Virus record (IMG/VR): IMGVR_UViG_3300042870_001869 | Location: 1 to 39,779 of that record | Reading direction: 5' to 3' (one strand) | From: a virus | DNA: 39,779 nt | In this document: positions 22,612-30,015 of the stretch, piece by piece | How positions within the stretch are numbered: the first letter of the stretch is position 1 | Layout of the letters: every line of letters begins with the position of its first letter | Made by a program: the position numbers and the translations under genes | Notes under the pieces: model-generated | Told to the model about the DNA's origin: nothing | Seen by the model: the letters and a program-made list of their open reading frames with translations, nothing else | Database searches by the model: none

Positions 22612-23774
22612 TTCAAGCTTCACTATTATCTACTAAGTCTCGCCAGTATTGGAATGACAATAGCACTTTAAAGAACCTTAGTGCTAACAACGAGTATTCC
22701 GATCCTTCCGACACTAATAACCCTAAGGCAGCACTTTCTTTTATTAATAGCTTAAATGATAAGAACGTAGATTCTGGCTTACTTCCTCCCGGGGTAAGGG
22801 TTTTTCTTCCTGGTTTCGTGATTTTTGAGCGTCCTCCTTCTATGCAGATGGTTCAGTACATTGATGCTAATGTTGACTCCATAAGAGAATACGAGGACAG
22901 CGGTTCTTTCTATGAAGATGGTGATTCTGAATCTGGCGAGTATCACGAAGAATTGAATTCTTATTCACTTCGTATACCCGTTCCTTGGCAGTTATACATG
23001 GCCACATACAGCACCAATCCTGCTTCTATGTATAGAGTTACCAGTATTCGTATGTATTTTATGAATACACCTTTAAATCATCCCGACGTTGAATTGTATG
23101 CTCCATATGTAAATAATTTCTTTACAGACGGATCCTTATGTACTCCTATGTTTGATACTATAGATGAGATAGACAGATATCCTCAAAATCTTGCTGGAGT
23201 TATTGCTTCTGCTTATGATTGGATCTGGAACACTGGCTTCAATGCTGATCTCAAGGAATGCATAGACATTAATTTTAATCATAATATTGCTCGTAAGAAT
23301 CCTGTCATTAAGGACTTTCTTACTAAGTATGGAATACGTGAATATAAACCAGAACTTAGCAGATACGCTGCTTTTTATGATTATATGTCTCAACTTTCTG
23401 TCACTGATATAATAAATTTAGAGTGGGCTAGTCCTTCATACGGTCATCATTTTGATATGGATAAAGAGTTTCTGTTTTTAAATGATGAGGCTTTATTGGC
23501 GGAATTTCATGATTCTGAGTATTATAATCCCGATTCCGATGATGAGTACTATGATTTTAAACGCTTTCTTCCTGATGTTAGTCAGATTAGCAAAACATAC
23601 TCTAACATAATAGACTCTATGTTCTTTTCTAAAAGGACTAGAAGTATGGTTCGTGGGATTTATTCTGACTTAACTGCTAAAAACAATATAGTCCTCAGCA
23701 GTCCTTCTTATTTTTGTCAGTCTTTGGCAAATCATATTCAATCTAATCCTTCTATTCTAGTTGATTCACTCTAG
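22608..23774 (+). CDS. Second PRTRC-B/E2-like-fold protein (388 aa)
   Basis: ATG overlaps the preceding stop (ATGA). The core shares the order of its neighbour: FERPP at 73-77, PVPWQLYMATY at 124-134, then YVNNFFTDGSLC at 167-178 with Cys178, and a WIWNTGFN segment near 205-212 like the F-x-S-x-F-T-H/W-x-S-N-F region of PRTRC-B proteins. An acidic insertion (about 88-115) is peculiar to this copy. The adjacent pair probably arose by duplication and may form a heterodimer. It ends the AAA+-led run. Confidence 0.55.
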   Translation: MIQASLLSTKSRQYWNDNSTLKNLSANNEYSDPSDTNNPKAALSFINSLNDKNVDSGLLPPGVRVFLPGFVIFERPPSMQMVQYIDANVDSIREYEDSGSFYEDGDSESGEYHEELNSYSLRIPVPWQLYMATYSTNPASMYRVTSIRMYFMNTPLNHPDVELYAPYVNNFFTDGSLCTPMFDTIDEIDRYPQNLAGVIASAYDWIWNTGFNADLKECIDINFNHNIARKNPVIKDFLTKYGIREYKPELSRYAAFYDYMSQLSVTDIINLEWASPSYGHHFDMDKEFLFLNDEALLAEFHDSEYYNPDSDDEYYDFKRFLPDVSQISKTYSNIIDSMFFSKRTRSMVRGIYSDLTAKNNIVLSSPSYFCQSLANHIQSNPSILVDSL

Positions 23775-23813
23775 TTTATATGATATTATATACCTATATA
23801 TAAACTTTAAAGG

Positions 23814-23819
23814 TATTAT
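23814..23819 (+). promoter_or_regulatory. -10 element (TATTAT) for a leaderless HTH gene
   Basis: AAAGGTATTAT ends six bases before the ATG at 23826, the same spacing as the GGTATAAT sites elsewhere. It lies in the 51-base gap that separates the AAA+-led run from the replication/repair genes, consistent with a new transcription unit. Confidence 0.5.
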
Positions 23820-23825
23820 TAAACC

Positions 23826-24119
23826 ATGCATGGCAAAAAACCACTAGAACCAATCTTTACTAGATCTGAACTAGCTCAGATACTTAACGTTTCTCCATTA
23901 ACAATTGCTAATCGTGAGAAAAATAAAAAGTATCCTAGTCCAAAAAGAGATTTGAATAAATATAGAATATATAATTTGAATGATGTTTTAAATCTTCAAC
24001 TTATAACTTATTCTTATATAGACCCTAAGCCAATTATTTCCATACTTTATGACAAAGGCTATAAGGACAGTAAATTTCTTGGTGAAATGATAGACCAAGC
24101 CTTATCGAAGAGAGTATAA
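23826..24119 (+). CDS. MerR-like helix-turn-helix protein (97 aa)
   Basis: A 97-residue basic protein. Residues about 12-60 (FTRSELAQILNVSPLTIANREK followed by a wing ending in Y-x-L-x-D-V) match winged HTH domains of the MerR/excisionase type. It probably binds DNA as a regulator; the operator is unknown. It has a possible leaderless promoter and ends two bases before the next gene. Confidence 0.75.
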   Translation: MHGKKPLEPIFTRSELAQILNVSPLTIANREKNKKYPSPKRDLNKYRIYNLNDVLNLQLITYSYIDPKPIISILYDKGYKDSKFLGEMIDQALSKRV

Positions 24120-24120
24120 T

Positions 24121-24342
24121 ATGAGCGAAGATGATAATTCATTTAAATTAATAGACGACGTTAGTGACTATGTTTCTACTGACATAATCGTTGACTTAAA
24201 ATCTGGCATCTATAATCTGTTTGTAAGTCTAGTAGAATATCTTTCTATTGACTTTGGCCCAGTTCAAGGCGCAGATGAAGCATGCAAATATCTAGAGAGA
24301 CTATCGGCTCAAGTCCGAGAAGCTTTCGAAGAAAAACAATAA
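24121..24342 (+). CDS. Hypothetical acidic protein (73 aa)
   Basis: A 73-residue acidic helical protein starting two bases after the HTH gene. No motif recognised. It is followed by a 23-base gap to the SSB gene. Confidence 0.6.
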   Translation: MSEDDNSFKLIDDVSDYVSTDIIVDLKSGIYNLFVSLVEYLSIDFGPVQGADEACKYLERLSAQVREAFEEKQ

Positions 24343-24365
24343 ATAACTATACTGAAAGAAATAAA

Positions 24366-24791
24366 ATGTTAGATCCTAAAAATATAACAACCATTACCGC
24401 TGGTGTTGTCGCAGACCCAGAGTTAATAAATGACAAAATAGCTAAGTTCCGCATCGCGTTGGACTACGCTGGTTCTGAAAAGGATTCTGAATCTAATTCA
24501 GGATACTTCGATGTTACCTATTACCTCAAGGATAAAGAGGGCTTTATTGGAAAGAACGCCTCATTTGTACACGGTCAAATTACCGGTGGCAAAATGAAAA
24601 AAGGTTCTCAGATCTCCATTATTGGCCGTCTGTTCCAGGAGCGTTGGTCACAAGATGGAACTAAGCGTTCTAAGATAGTTATCATTGCAGAGCACGTTTC
24701 TTATGCAGCTGGTGGAGCTAAGCCAGCCGATGGAGCAGTCACTGCTTCTGGCTCAGCACCTAAATACGCTTCAGTACCTGAAGAGTTTTAG
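24366..24791 (+). CDS. ssb: Single-stranded DNA-binding protein
   Basis: The ATG at 24366 has a GAAAGAAA ribosome site; an in-frame ATG at 24282 would lie inside the previous gene. The 141 residues show an OB-fold of the SSB type: TITAGVVADPEL, KFRIALDYAG, FDVTYYLKD, a GSQISIIGRL strand and a last strand before a Gly/Ala/Ser linker. It would coat ssDNA in phage replication. The tail ends VPEEF, a weak version of the acidic SSB tip used to recruit partners. The TAG overlaps the next gene's GTG by one base. Confidence 0.82.
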   Translation: MLDPKNITTITAGVVADPELINDKIAKFRIALDYAGSEKDSESNSGYFDVTYYLKDKEGFIGKNASFVHGQITGGKMKKGSQISIIGRLFQERWSQDGTKRSKIVIIAEHVSYAAGGAKPADGAVTASGSAPKYASVPEEF

Positions 24792-25531
24792 TGGAGGAAT
24801 TCTCTCAGGAAGATCTTGATTCATTAATTGAAGAAGCTCTCTCTGGAGAAACATCTAAGTTAGTCCCTAAAAATGGACTTTATCTTAGCCTAATGGAAAC
24901 TAATATGCTGTCTCATATGTATGAGACTTTTACAAAGCATATACCTAATGAAAGACTAGTCTCTTTATTTCAGGAAGTTAGAAATGATATTCTTTCTTCT
25001 AAGAATTCCATAGAACTTAAAGACCTTCATACCATTACTAAGAATTGCAGAAAATGCGCTGATGTTTCAGGTTCTTCCGAACTTCCTAAATGGAACTCCA
25101 AAAATCCGGACGTCTTATTAATTATAGACAACCCCAATGTGGATAAAGAGTCTATTGATTTACTTGTTTCTAAGATTAAATCAATAGGCTTTGATTCCAG
25201 TAAGGTTTGTCTTACTTATGTTACTAGATGTCCAGTTTTTAGAAAACCAGAAAACTCTGAAGTTATAAACTGCTCTCCCTATTTGCATACAGAAATACAG
25301 TTACTTAATCCAAAGCTAATAGTTACTTTTGGCCTATTGCCGTTAGGTGCAGTATTGAACTCTACAGTACAGCTTAAGCAATACAGAGGCGTTATATCCT
25401 GGCTTGGCTATTGGCCAATACTAGCAACCTACTCTCCTTCGCATTGTCTTAGGTCCGGCGATCAAATGATAGAACAATTTACTTCAGATATACAGCAAGC
25501 TTATAACTTCTGTTATACTGATGCTGTTTAG
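24791..25531 (+). CDS. Fe-S uracil-DNA-glycosylase-like protein (family 4/5 type)
   Basis: A 246-residue protein starting at GTG 24791, which shares its G with the SSB stop. It shows the four-Cys Fe-S layout of family 4/5 UDGs: Cys86-x2-Cys89, Cys147 and Cys161. NPKLIVTFG (173-181) is the usual core strand and SPSHCL (215-220) resembles the HPS motif. The GEAPG catalytic loop is replaced by IDNPN (112-116), so base excision activity may be lost or altered. Residues 1-75 are an extra helical domain. Next to SSB it probably acts on phage DNA, for example in uracil removal or binding. Confidence 0.75.
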   Translation: MEEFSQEDLDSLIEEALSGETSKLVPKNGLYLSLMETNMLSHMYETFTKHIPNERLVSLFQEVRNDILSSKNSIELKDLHTITKNCRKCADVSGSSELPKWNSKNPDVLLIIDNPNVDKESIDLLVSKIKSIGFDSSKVCLTYVTRCPVFRKPENSEVINCSPYLHTEIQLLNPKLIVTFGLLPLGAVLNSTVQLKQYRGVISWLGYWPILATYSPSHCLRSGDQMIEQFTSDIQQAYNFCYTDAV

Positions 25532-25543
25532 GTACACTTAATT

Positions 25544-25963
25544 ATGATAACTTTATTGCAGAAAACTACGATATTAGAATCATCTTATGATGAAGAAGAT
25601 TCTAATTATTTTTTAGAAACAATTCAAAAAGATTACTCTATTCTTTATTCTTCTAAAGAATATCCAATAGACGCTGTAATTGAGTCTATCAATACTTTTA
25701 TTATGCTACATGCAACTATTAGTATGCCTGATAAAGGTTATGGTAAATTTTGGAGTGCTAAACCAATTGGAGCATTTAGATATGTTTTAAATCAAGATGG
25801 TTCTTTTGGACATTATTCAATAATAAAGCCTCTTACTGGATACTTGGTTCAAGGTGCTTATTGGAGCAATGGTTTTTATTATCTAGTTTCACATTTAGAT
25901 TTTGTTGTAGAAGCTAATTTGTTTGTTGATTTAGCTACTAAAGAACAGTATAATTATCCTTAG
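25544..25963 (+). CDS. Hypothetical protein (139 aa)
   Basis: A 139-residue protein with an acidic N terminus and an aromatic-rich beta-like middle (about 70-125). No signal peptide, membrane segment or known motif. It lies between the UDG-like gene and a leaderless promoter for the HNH gene. Confidence 0.6.
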   Translation: MITLLQKTTILESSYDEEDSNYFLETIQKDYSILYSSKEYPIDAVIESINTFIMLHATISMPDKGYGKFWSAKPIGAFRYVLNQDGSFGHYSIIKPLTGYLVQGAYWSNGFYYLVSHLDFVVEANLFVDLATKEQYNYP

Positions 25964-25985
25964 TGAATTATTTCAGTATCTAAGG

Positions 25986-25991
25986 TATAAT
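25986..25991 (+). promoter_or_regulatory. -10 element (TATAAT) for a leaderless HNH gene
   Basis: AAGGTATAAT ends five bases before the HNH ATG, identical in form to the element at 1228. No clear -35. Confidence 0.6.
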
Positions 25992-25996
25992 TAAAC

Positions 25997-26536
25997 ATGA
26001 GTAAAAAAGCTTCCATGGAAGAACGTTTTTTCCAAAAAGTTAACAAGACTGATTCCTGTTGGCTCTGGACTGGAGCTTTAAATTCTCGTGGTTATGGTTC
26101 TATGGGCGTTGCAGGCAAGGCTATTAGCGCTCATAGACTTAGTTATACTTGGTTTAAGGGGGAAATTCCTGAAGGAATGATTGTTTGTCATTCTTGCGAT
26201 GTTCCATCATGCGTTAATCCTGACCACTTGTGGGTTGGCAGTTACGCTGACAACATGAATGATATGGTCAACAAAGACAGACATGGTTTAACTAGTAGGA
26301 AACAAGATCACTGTAGAAAAGGTCATTCTTTTCAAGAGTTTAAACCATATGTTCGTATTAAGAAAAAAGGCAGACAAGCTGGAAAAGAATACCGAACTTG
26401 TAGTGAATGCAGTCGCATAAACGATGCTAATAGAATGCAACAAAAACTTGAATATATGCGTCAGTATAATCTCAAGAACAAAGAGAAGTTGAATGAACAG
26501 CAAAGAAACCTGTATCATTCTAGAAAAAATAAATAA
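25997..26536 (+). CDS. HNH homing-type endonuclease
   Basis: A 179-residue nuclease. Residues 21-90 match the HNH_3 type: [17 protein letters not shown] (His46), then [20 protein letters not shown] with His65 and Cys64/67/72, Asn74 and His77, and Asn86. A second zinc site (Cys106, His110, Cys135, Cys138) and a Lys/Arg-rich C-terminal helix would add DNA binding. Such free-standing HNH genes spread between phages by cutting DNA lacking them. tRNA-Arg follows eight bases later and a GIY-YIG gene after that. Confidence 0.9.
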   Translation: MSKKASMEERFFQKVNKTDSCWLWTGALNSRGYGSMGVAGKAISAHRLSYTWFKGEIPEGMIVCHSCDVPSCVNPDHLWVGSYADNMNDMVNKDRHGLTSRKQDHCRKGHSFQEFKPYVRIKKKGRQAGKEYRTCSECSRINDANRMQQKLEYMRQYNLKNKEKLNEQQRNLYHSRKNK

Positions 26537-26544
26537 AACCCCTA

Positions 26545-26616
26545 GCCTTTATAGTTAAATGGATATAACAAGAAACTTCTAATTTCTCGTTCTAGGTTCG
26601 ATTCCTAGTGGAGGCA
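26545..26616 (+). tRNA. tRNA-Arg(TCT)
   Basis: Acceptor GCCTTTA/TGGAGGC (two G-T pairs), D stem GTTA/TAAC with GG in the loop, anticodon stem AGAAA/TTTCT with loop CTTCTAA (anticodon TCT, reading AGA), T arm CTAGG/CCTAG with loop TTCGATT, discriminator A, no CCA. AGA is the dominant Arg codon in the surrounding genes. Confidence 0.93.
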
Positions 26617-26619
26617 CAG

Positions 26620-26669
26620 AGAGTAGTTGTTACTCAGGTCCATCGAAATACCAGAATAATAACTACTCT
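26620..26669 (+). repeat. Long inverted repeat between tRNA-Arg and GIY-YIG gene
   Basis: AGAGTAGTTGTTA (26620-26632) pairs with TAATAACTACTCT (26657-26669): 13 pairs including one G-T, around a 24-base loop. No T-run follows, so it is not a standard terminator. It could be an RNA processing or stability signal, or a recognition/insertion-site remnant. Confidence 0.6.
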
Positions 26670-26692
26670 TCATATTCGAAAGAAAAAATCAA

Positions 26693-27898
26693 ATGATAAT
26701 TGTCTTTATCCTTATTTCTATACCTATTATTATTTTTATTATTGCTTTTTTTCAAGAAACTAAGAAAGCAAAAGAACAAAAAATTAAAGATGAAATTTTT
26801 CTTAAAGCCCATCAAGAATGGTCTAAAAATAATAAAATAATAGAACAACGTAATCAGTCTAATATAAGTTTAGTTCAAAAAGAGCTTACAAAAATTTCTA
26901 ATCAAAATAATTATTACGAAGTTTTATCTGTTTCTCCTAATGCTGATTTTCTCGAAATAAGAACAGCTTTTTATCAAAAAATTTCTAATCTTATTTCTCC
27001 TGAAGATAAAGACTCTAAGGTTCTATGTATTCAAGCTCTCATGGTTTTAACCGATTATTTTGTAATAGATTTTTTTGATCTTTCTTTTAAAGATGATTTA
27101 TTTAATCATATTAATAACATTGCAACAAGAGAAGAAAATAATCGACAAACCAAAAAAGATACAGCTGAGCGAATTTATCGTTATTCTAATAATGATAATG
27201 CAATAAAAAAACTTGAAAAAGCTCGAAATCAATTTTATAACACTCGTCCTTCTTCTATATCCATGCACAGTTATGTTTCTATAAAACCTCAATTCCAACT
27301 TTTTGACTGTCATTTAATTTTTAATAAATCTTTTAAAGATCTTCACGATGAGCATTTAAGTATTACTCAAGGTTATTCTAAAGCTTCTACTTCAGTTTTA
27401 TTAAATGCTATTAAATCTAAGTATAATGTCACCTTTAATGACCTTGAACCTTATTTAAGGCTAAAAGATCCTACAGTAAAAATGGGTTATCTTTATTTAG
27501 CTGAACAAAAAAATCATATAACTCCAGAAAATACTTATTTATGTAAGATTGGATTGACTACAACAGCAGATCCTTACAAAAGAGTTCGCAGTCAGCAGAC
27601 TGTTGATTTGGATGTTCTTTATACTGCCCACTTTGAAAGTATTTATGAAGTAGAAAATATCCTTCATGCACTTTATAAAAAATTATACAAACATTATAAC
27701 AAAGAGTATTTTCATTTATCAATAGATGATATAAATTGGATTAAAACTTTAGGTTCCCAAGATAGTTATCGTTTGTCTCAAGAACGTAAAACCCAAAAAG
27801 AAGCTATGGAACAAAAGAAAAAAGATAATTATAAAGAATATCTTAAAAAAAACCCTGGAAAGGGTAGACCAGTTTCTCGTTCCTATAAGACTTGGTAG
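26693..27898 (+). CDS. GIY-YIG (T5orf172-type) nuclease with N-terminal membrane segment and J-like region
   Basis: A 401-residue protein. Residues 3-20 are a hydrophobic helix; 72-130 resemble a J domain (YYEVLSVSPNAD) but lack the HPD tripeptide; 262-345 carry the nuclease: GYLYLA (265-270) for GIY, CKIGLT (284-289) for YIG, Arg297/Arg299 and Glu319/Glu321 as catalytic candidates. GIY-YIG domains of this type occur in phage homing and damage enzymes. A membrane anchor on such a nuclease is odd; a later start would remove it, but none with a good ribosome site is evident. The gene is even richer in A/T than its neighbours, which fits recent arrival. Confidence 0.78.
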   Translation: MIIVFILISIPIIIFIIAFFQETKKAKEQKIKDEIFLKAHQEWSKNNKIIEQRNQSNISLVQKELTKISNQNNYYEVLSVSPNADFLEIRTAFYQKISNLISPEDKDSKVLCIQALMVLTDYFVIDFFDLSFKDDLFNHINNIATREENNRQTKKDTAERIYRYSNNDNAIKKLEKARNQFYNTRPSSISMHSYVSIKPQFQLFDCHLIFNKSFKDLHDEHLSITQGYSKASTSVLLNAIKSKYNVTFNDLEPYLRLKDPTVKMGYLYLAEQKNHITPENTYLCKIGLTTTADPYKRVRSQQTVDLDVLYTAHFESIYEVENILHALYKKLYKHYNKEYFHLSIDDINWIKTLGSQDSYRLSQERKTQKEAMEQKKKDNYKEYLKKNPGKGRPVSRSYKTW

Positions 27899-27905
27899 TA
27901 TTAAA

Positions 27906-28169
27906 ATGGACCATCAAGACTATATTTATGTAATATTTGAAGACAGTTCTGTTCTTCACTCTTGTGCTTGGGCAGAAGATTTAGAAGCTCTTATTATTGT
28001 TTTTAATTCTGGGGCCATCTGGATTTATGATGATGCAACTCGAGATGTCTATCAGGGTTTAATTAATTCTCAATCAGTTGGTAAATATTTTAATTTAAAT
28101 ATAAGAAATACTTTATCAGGAAATTTAATTTATAAGAAAGGATCCCAAGTTGGGCAAGAAGCGCAATAA
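27906..28169 (+). CDS. KTSC-domain-like protein (87 aa)
   Basis: An 87-residue protein whose order (strand with L-x-I-x-F-x-SGAIWIYDD, then VYQGLINSQSVGKYFN-x-x-IR) matches the KTSC domain, a small fold found in phage and lysyl-tRNA-synthetase-associated proteins. Role unknown, possibly RNA or protein binding. It overlaps the next small ORF by 20 bases. Confidence 0.75.
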   Translation: MDHQDYIYVIFEDSSVLHSCAWAEDLEALIIVFNSGAIWIYDDATRDVYQGLINSQSVGKYFNLNIRNTLSGNLIYKKGSQVGQEAQ

Positions 28170-28314
28170 AAATAGGGGTCCTAAGAATAATACTAGGAAA
28201 TCAAACAATCCCCATTATACTGTATATAGCTCATATAAGGTTTCTCCTCAGCAGATTAATACTTTAGCTTATTCTGTATTTGGATCTTTGTATTATAATC
28301 CTGTGGAAGATTGA
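28150..28314 (+). CDS. Small basic protein (54 aa), TTG start
   Basis: An ORF of 54 codons from TTG 28150 to TGA 28312-28314. AAAGGA lies seven bases before the TTG, a good ribosome site. The first 20 residues are Lys/Arg/Asn-rich, the rest Tyr/Ser-rich. It fills the space before the proteasome-like gene. No family recognised. Confidence 0.5.
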   Translation: MGKKRNKNRGPKNNTRKSNNPHYTVYSSYKVSPQQINTLAYSVFGSLYYNPVED

Positions 28315-28339
28315 TATTCCCGGGATTCTACGATATACT
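28311..28339 (+). promoter_or_regulatory. Promoter (TTGATA-17-TATACT)
   Basis: TTGATA at 28311-28316 and TATACT at 28334-28339 are spaced by 17 bases, the best housekeeping-type promoter in the window. It starts transcription about 27 bases before the HslV-like gene's ATG at 28373, whose ribosome site is CGGGGAAA. Confidence 0.75.
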
Positions 28340-28372
28340 TATTTCTAACTTTTTAAATATATCGGGGAAATT

Positions 28373-28981
28373 ATGACCACTATAATTGCAATTCAAGGGC
28401 CAGACTATGCCCTGGTGTGTAGCGATTCTAGAATATCTAGCATGGACGAAGGTGGCTTTACATCCCAGATCACAACATTAGGTTCTAACTCAGCTAAAGT
28501 AGCAGAGAACAATAAGTATCTATTAGGTGCTGCCGGCGACATGAGAGCTATTAATATACTGCATCATGCTTTTACTCCACCTATTCCTCCTATTGGAACC
28601 ACTGGCAAGAAGCTAGATAACTTTATTACTACTAAGTTTGTTCCATCACTAAGAGAATGCTTTGAGAAACAAGGTTATGCATCTCCAGAAAACGAATCAT
28701 CTACGCACATAGCCCAGCATGAATCTACTATCTTGACAGTAGTATCTGGTAACATCTATATTATTGATGGCGACTATTCTTGGACTTCAGATGTTAATGG
28801 CATTTATGCTATTGGCACTGGCAGTTATTACGCACTCGGTGCTCTACAGGTTCTGTGTTCAACAAAAATAGCGACACCAGCTCAAGCTAAAAAGAATGCT
28901 TTAAAAGCAATTGCTATATCAGCTAAATACGATCCTTATACCGGTGGACCATTCCACTGTTATATTCAGGAAAAATCTTAA
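28373..28981 (+). CDS. HslV/proteasome beta-like Thr peptidase (Ntn hydrolase)
   Basis: A 202-residue protein beginning Met-Thr-Thr-Ile-Ile, exactly the start of HslV once Met is removed, leaving Thr as nucleophile without a propeptide. Counting from that Thr, Asp17 in CSDSR matches the conserved catalytic Asp; Lys in NSAKV (residue 42 of the precursor) fits Lys33 after a small insertion; LLGAAGD matches the G-x-AG strand; and YAIGTGSYYALGAL (144-157) matches the GSG loop of HslV/20S subunits. A self-compartmentalising ring peptidase is likely. Partner ATPase candidate: the AAA+ protein at 16949; no HslU is present in the window. Other Ntn hydrolases of this fold remain possible. Confidence 0.8.
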   Translation: MTTIIAIQGPDYALVCSDSRISSMDEGGFTSQITTLGSNSAKVAENNKYLLGAAGDMRAINILHHAFTPPIPPIGTTGKKLDNFITTKFVPSLRECFEKQGYASPENESSTHIAQHESTILTVVSGNIYIIDGDYSWTSDVNGIYAIGTGSYYALGALQVLCSTKIATPAQAKKNALKAIAISAKYDPYTGGPFHCYIQEKS

Positions 28982-28999
28982 TTTATTTGGGGAATAAGA

Positions 29000-29317
29000 A
29001 TGGAATTAGAAGAACTAATCTGTGAACAATGTGACAAGCATTGGCAAAGAACTAAAGCTAGAGGCAGAAAGCCTAAGCTATGCCCAACCTGTCTTAATTC
29101 TACATCATTAGTTCTTGTTCAAGAAGATGACGATATGTTTGAAGAAATCCCTATTGCCGAAGAACCTACTCCTGACAAGACTTTGTATAAACCCAATTCT
29201 AAATGGCAGTGTTCTGCTTGTGACGCCAAAGTTAGAATTGGTGTAGGCGTTAATGTTCCACCTGTTCACAAATGCCCCAAACGTGCTAATAGACTATTGT
29301 CATTAGACTTAATATAA
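29000..29317 (+). CDS. Double zinc-ribbon phage protein (105 aa)
   Basis: Two metal sites are visible: Cys8/Cys11 with Cys28/Cys31 around a basic KARGRKPK loop, and Cys71/Cys74 with His90/Cys92. The first is a pattern I know from phage DNA-associated proteins. It could bind nucleic acid. It starts 18 bases after the HslV-like gene with a GGGGAATAAG ribosome site and probably shares its transcript. Confidence 0.75.
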   Translation: MELEELICEQCDKHWQRTKARGRKPKLCPTCLNSTSLVLVQEDDDMFEEIPIAEEPTPDKTLYKPNSKWQCSACDAKVRIGVGVNVPPVHKCPKRANRLLSLDLI

Positions 29318-29364
29318 AATATTTCTATCTATAAATAACCAGTAACAACAATAGAAAGAATAAA

Positions 29365-29460
29365 ATGACAGCGACGACTGTACAAATGATAGCAGCTTTA
29401 TTAGAGCTTGCTTTTATACTATTCAAAACACTTACCTCCAATTTGTTGGTTTCATCATGA
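29365..29460 (+). CDS. Tiny membrane peptide (31 aa)
   Basis: A 31-codon ORF with an AGAAAGAA ribosome site; most of the peptide is hydrophobic. Its TGA overlaps the next ATG (ATGATGA). Likely a single-pass micro-protein. Confidence 0.4.
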   Translation: MTATTVQMIAALLELAFILFKTLTSNLLVSS

Positions 29461-29798
29461 TGAATTTTCCAACATGGCCTTGTAACTTTCCTCAAAAGGC
29501 ACAGGTTACTAATGATGACAAAGCGGAGAGGATATCTAAGAAAATGTCTAAGAAACTTCCTAGTCTTGAAACACTTGTTAATGACTTAACTGCTTTTGAC
29601 CAATATAAGACTATCAAAGACATAGCTTTAGATCCTATAGCTAAAGACAGCTTTATTAAATCATTAGATAGCTATTTAAATGACTTAACTCTTCAAAAAT
29701 TAAGTTTAAAAAAACTTGCTGAAGGTTCTTACATTATGAATTTTGATATAGACGATCCTGCAATTCCCTTTAAAGAAGGTCAGAAAAGTGACTTATGA
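29457..29798 (+). CDS. Hypothetical protein (113 aa)
   Basis: Starts at one of two tandem ATGs (29457 or 29460), overlapping the tiny membrane ORF. The first 20 residues are Pro/aromatic, the rest helical and Lys/Asp-rich. It overlaps the next gene by 11 bases. No family recognised. Confidence 0.6.
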   Translation: MMNFPTWPCNFPQKAQVTNDDKAERISKKMSKKLPSLETLVNDLTAFDQYKTIKDIALDPIAKDSFIKSLDSYLNDLTLQKLSLKKLAEGSYIMNFDIDDPAIPFKEGQKSDL

Positions 29799-30015
29799 TG
29801 AGTGGATACAAATAGGTCTTAAGAATAAATTTTGCGGTCCTGCTGTATGCGAGATCCACGATGGACTTCCATTGACCCTAGAAGAAGAGGATGAGTTCTT
29901 CAAGGGCTTTGACCCTTGTATACATATTGTTAGGCTTTATGAGACTCCAGAGATTGCTCATTTAGTAGAGGATAATCATCCTCCTTCTAATTGGAGAAAA
30001 CCTTATCCCAAATAA
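29788..30015 (+). CDS. Small phage protein (75 aa), GTG start
   Basis: GTG 29788 is the first start in a frame that overlaps the previous stop. The pattern DEWIQIG, FCGPAVCEIHDG, EEEDEF, DPCIHIVRLY and a final SNWRKP is a short phage family I recognise by pattern but cannot name. Three Cys and His could bind metal. Its stop (30013-30015) lies in CCC-AAA-TAA, and another coding-looking frame continues past it. Confidence 0.65.
   Translation: MTYDEWIQIGLKNKFCGPAVCEIHDGLPLTLEEEDEFFKGFDPCIHIVRLYETPEIAHLVEDNHPPSNWRKPYPK

Noticed and set aside
12326-23774. Calling the region a PRTRC plasmid cluster
   Set aside because: Ubl, JAMM, ThiF and B-like parts fit, but the ParB-like and other PRTRC members are not seen, and the surroundings (tRNAs, WhiB, phage small genes) are phage-like.
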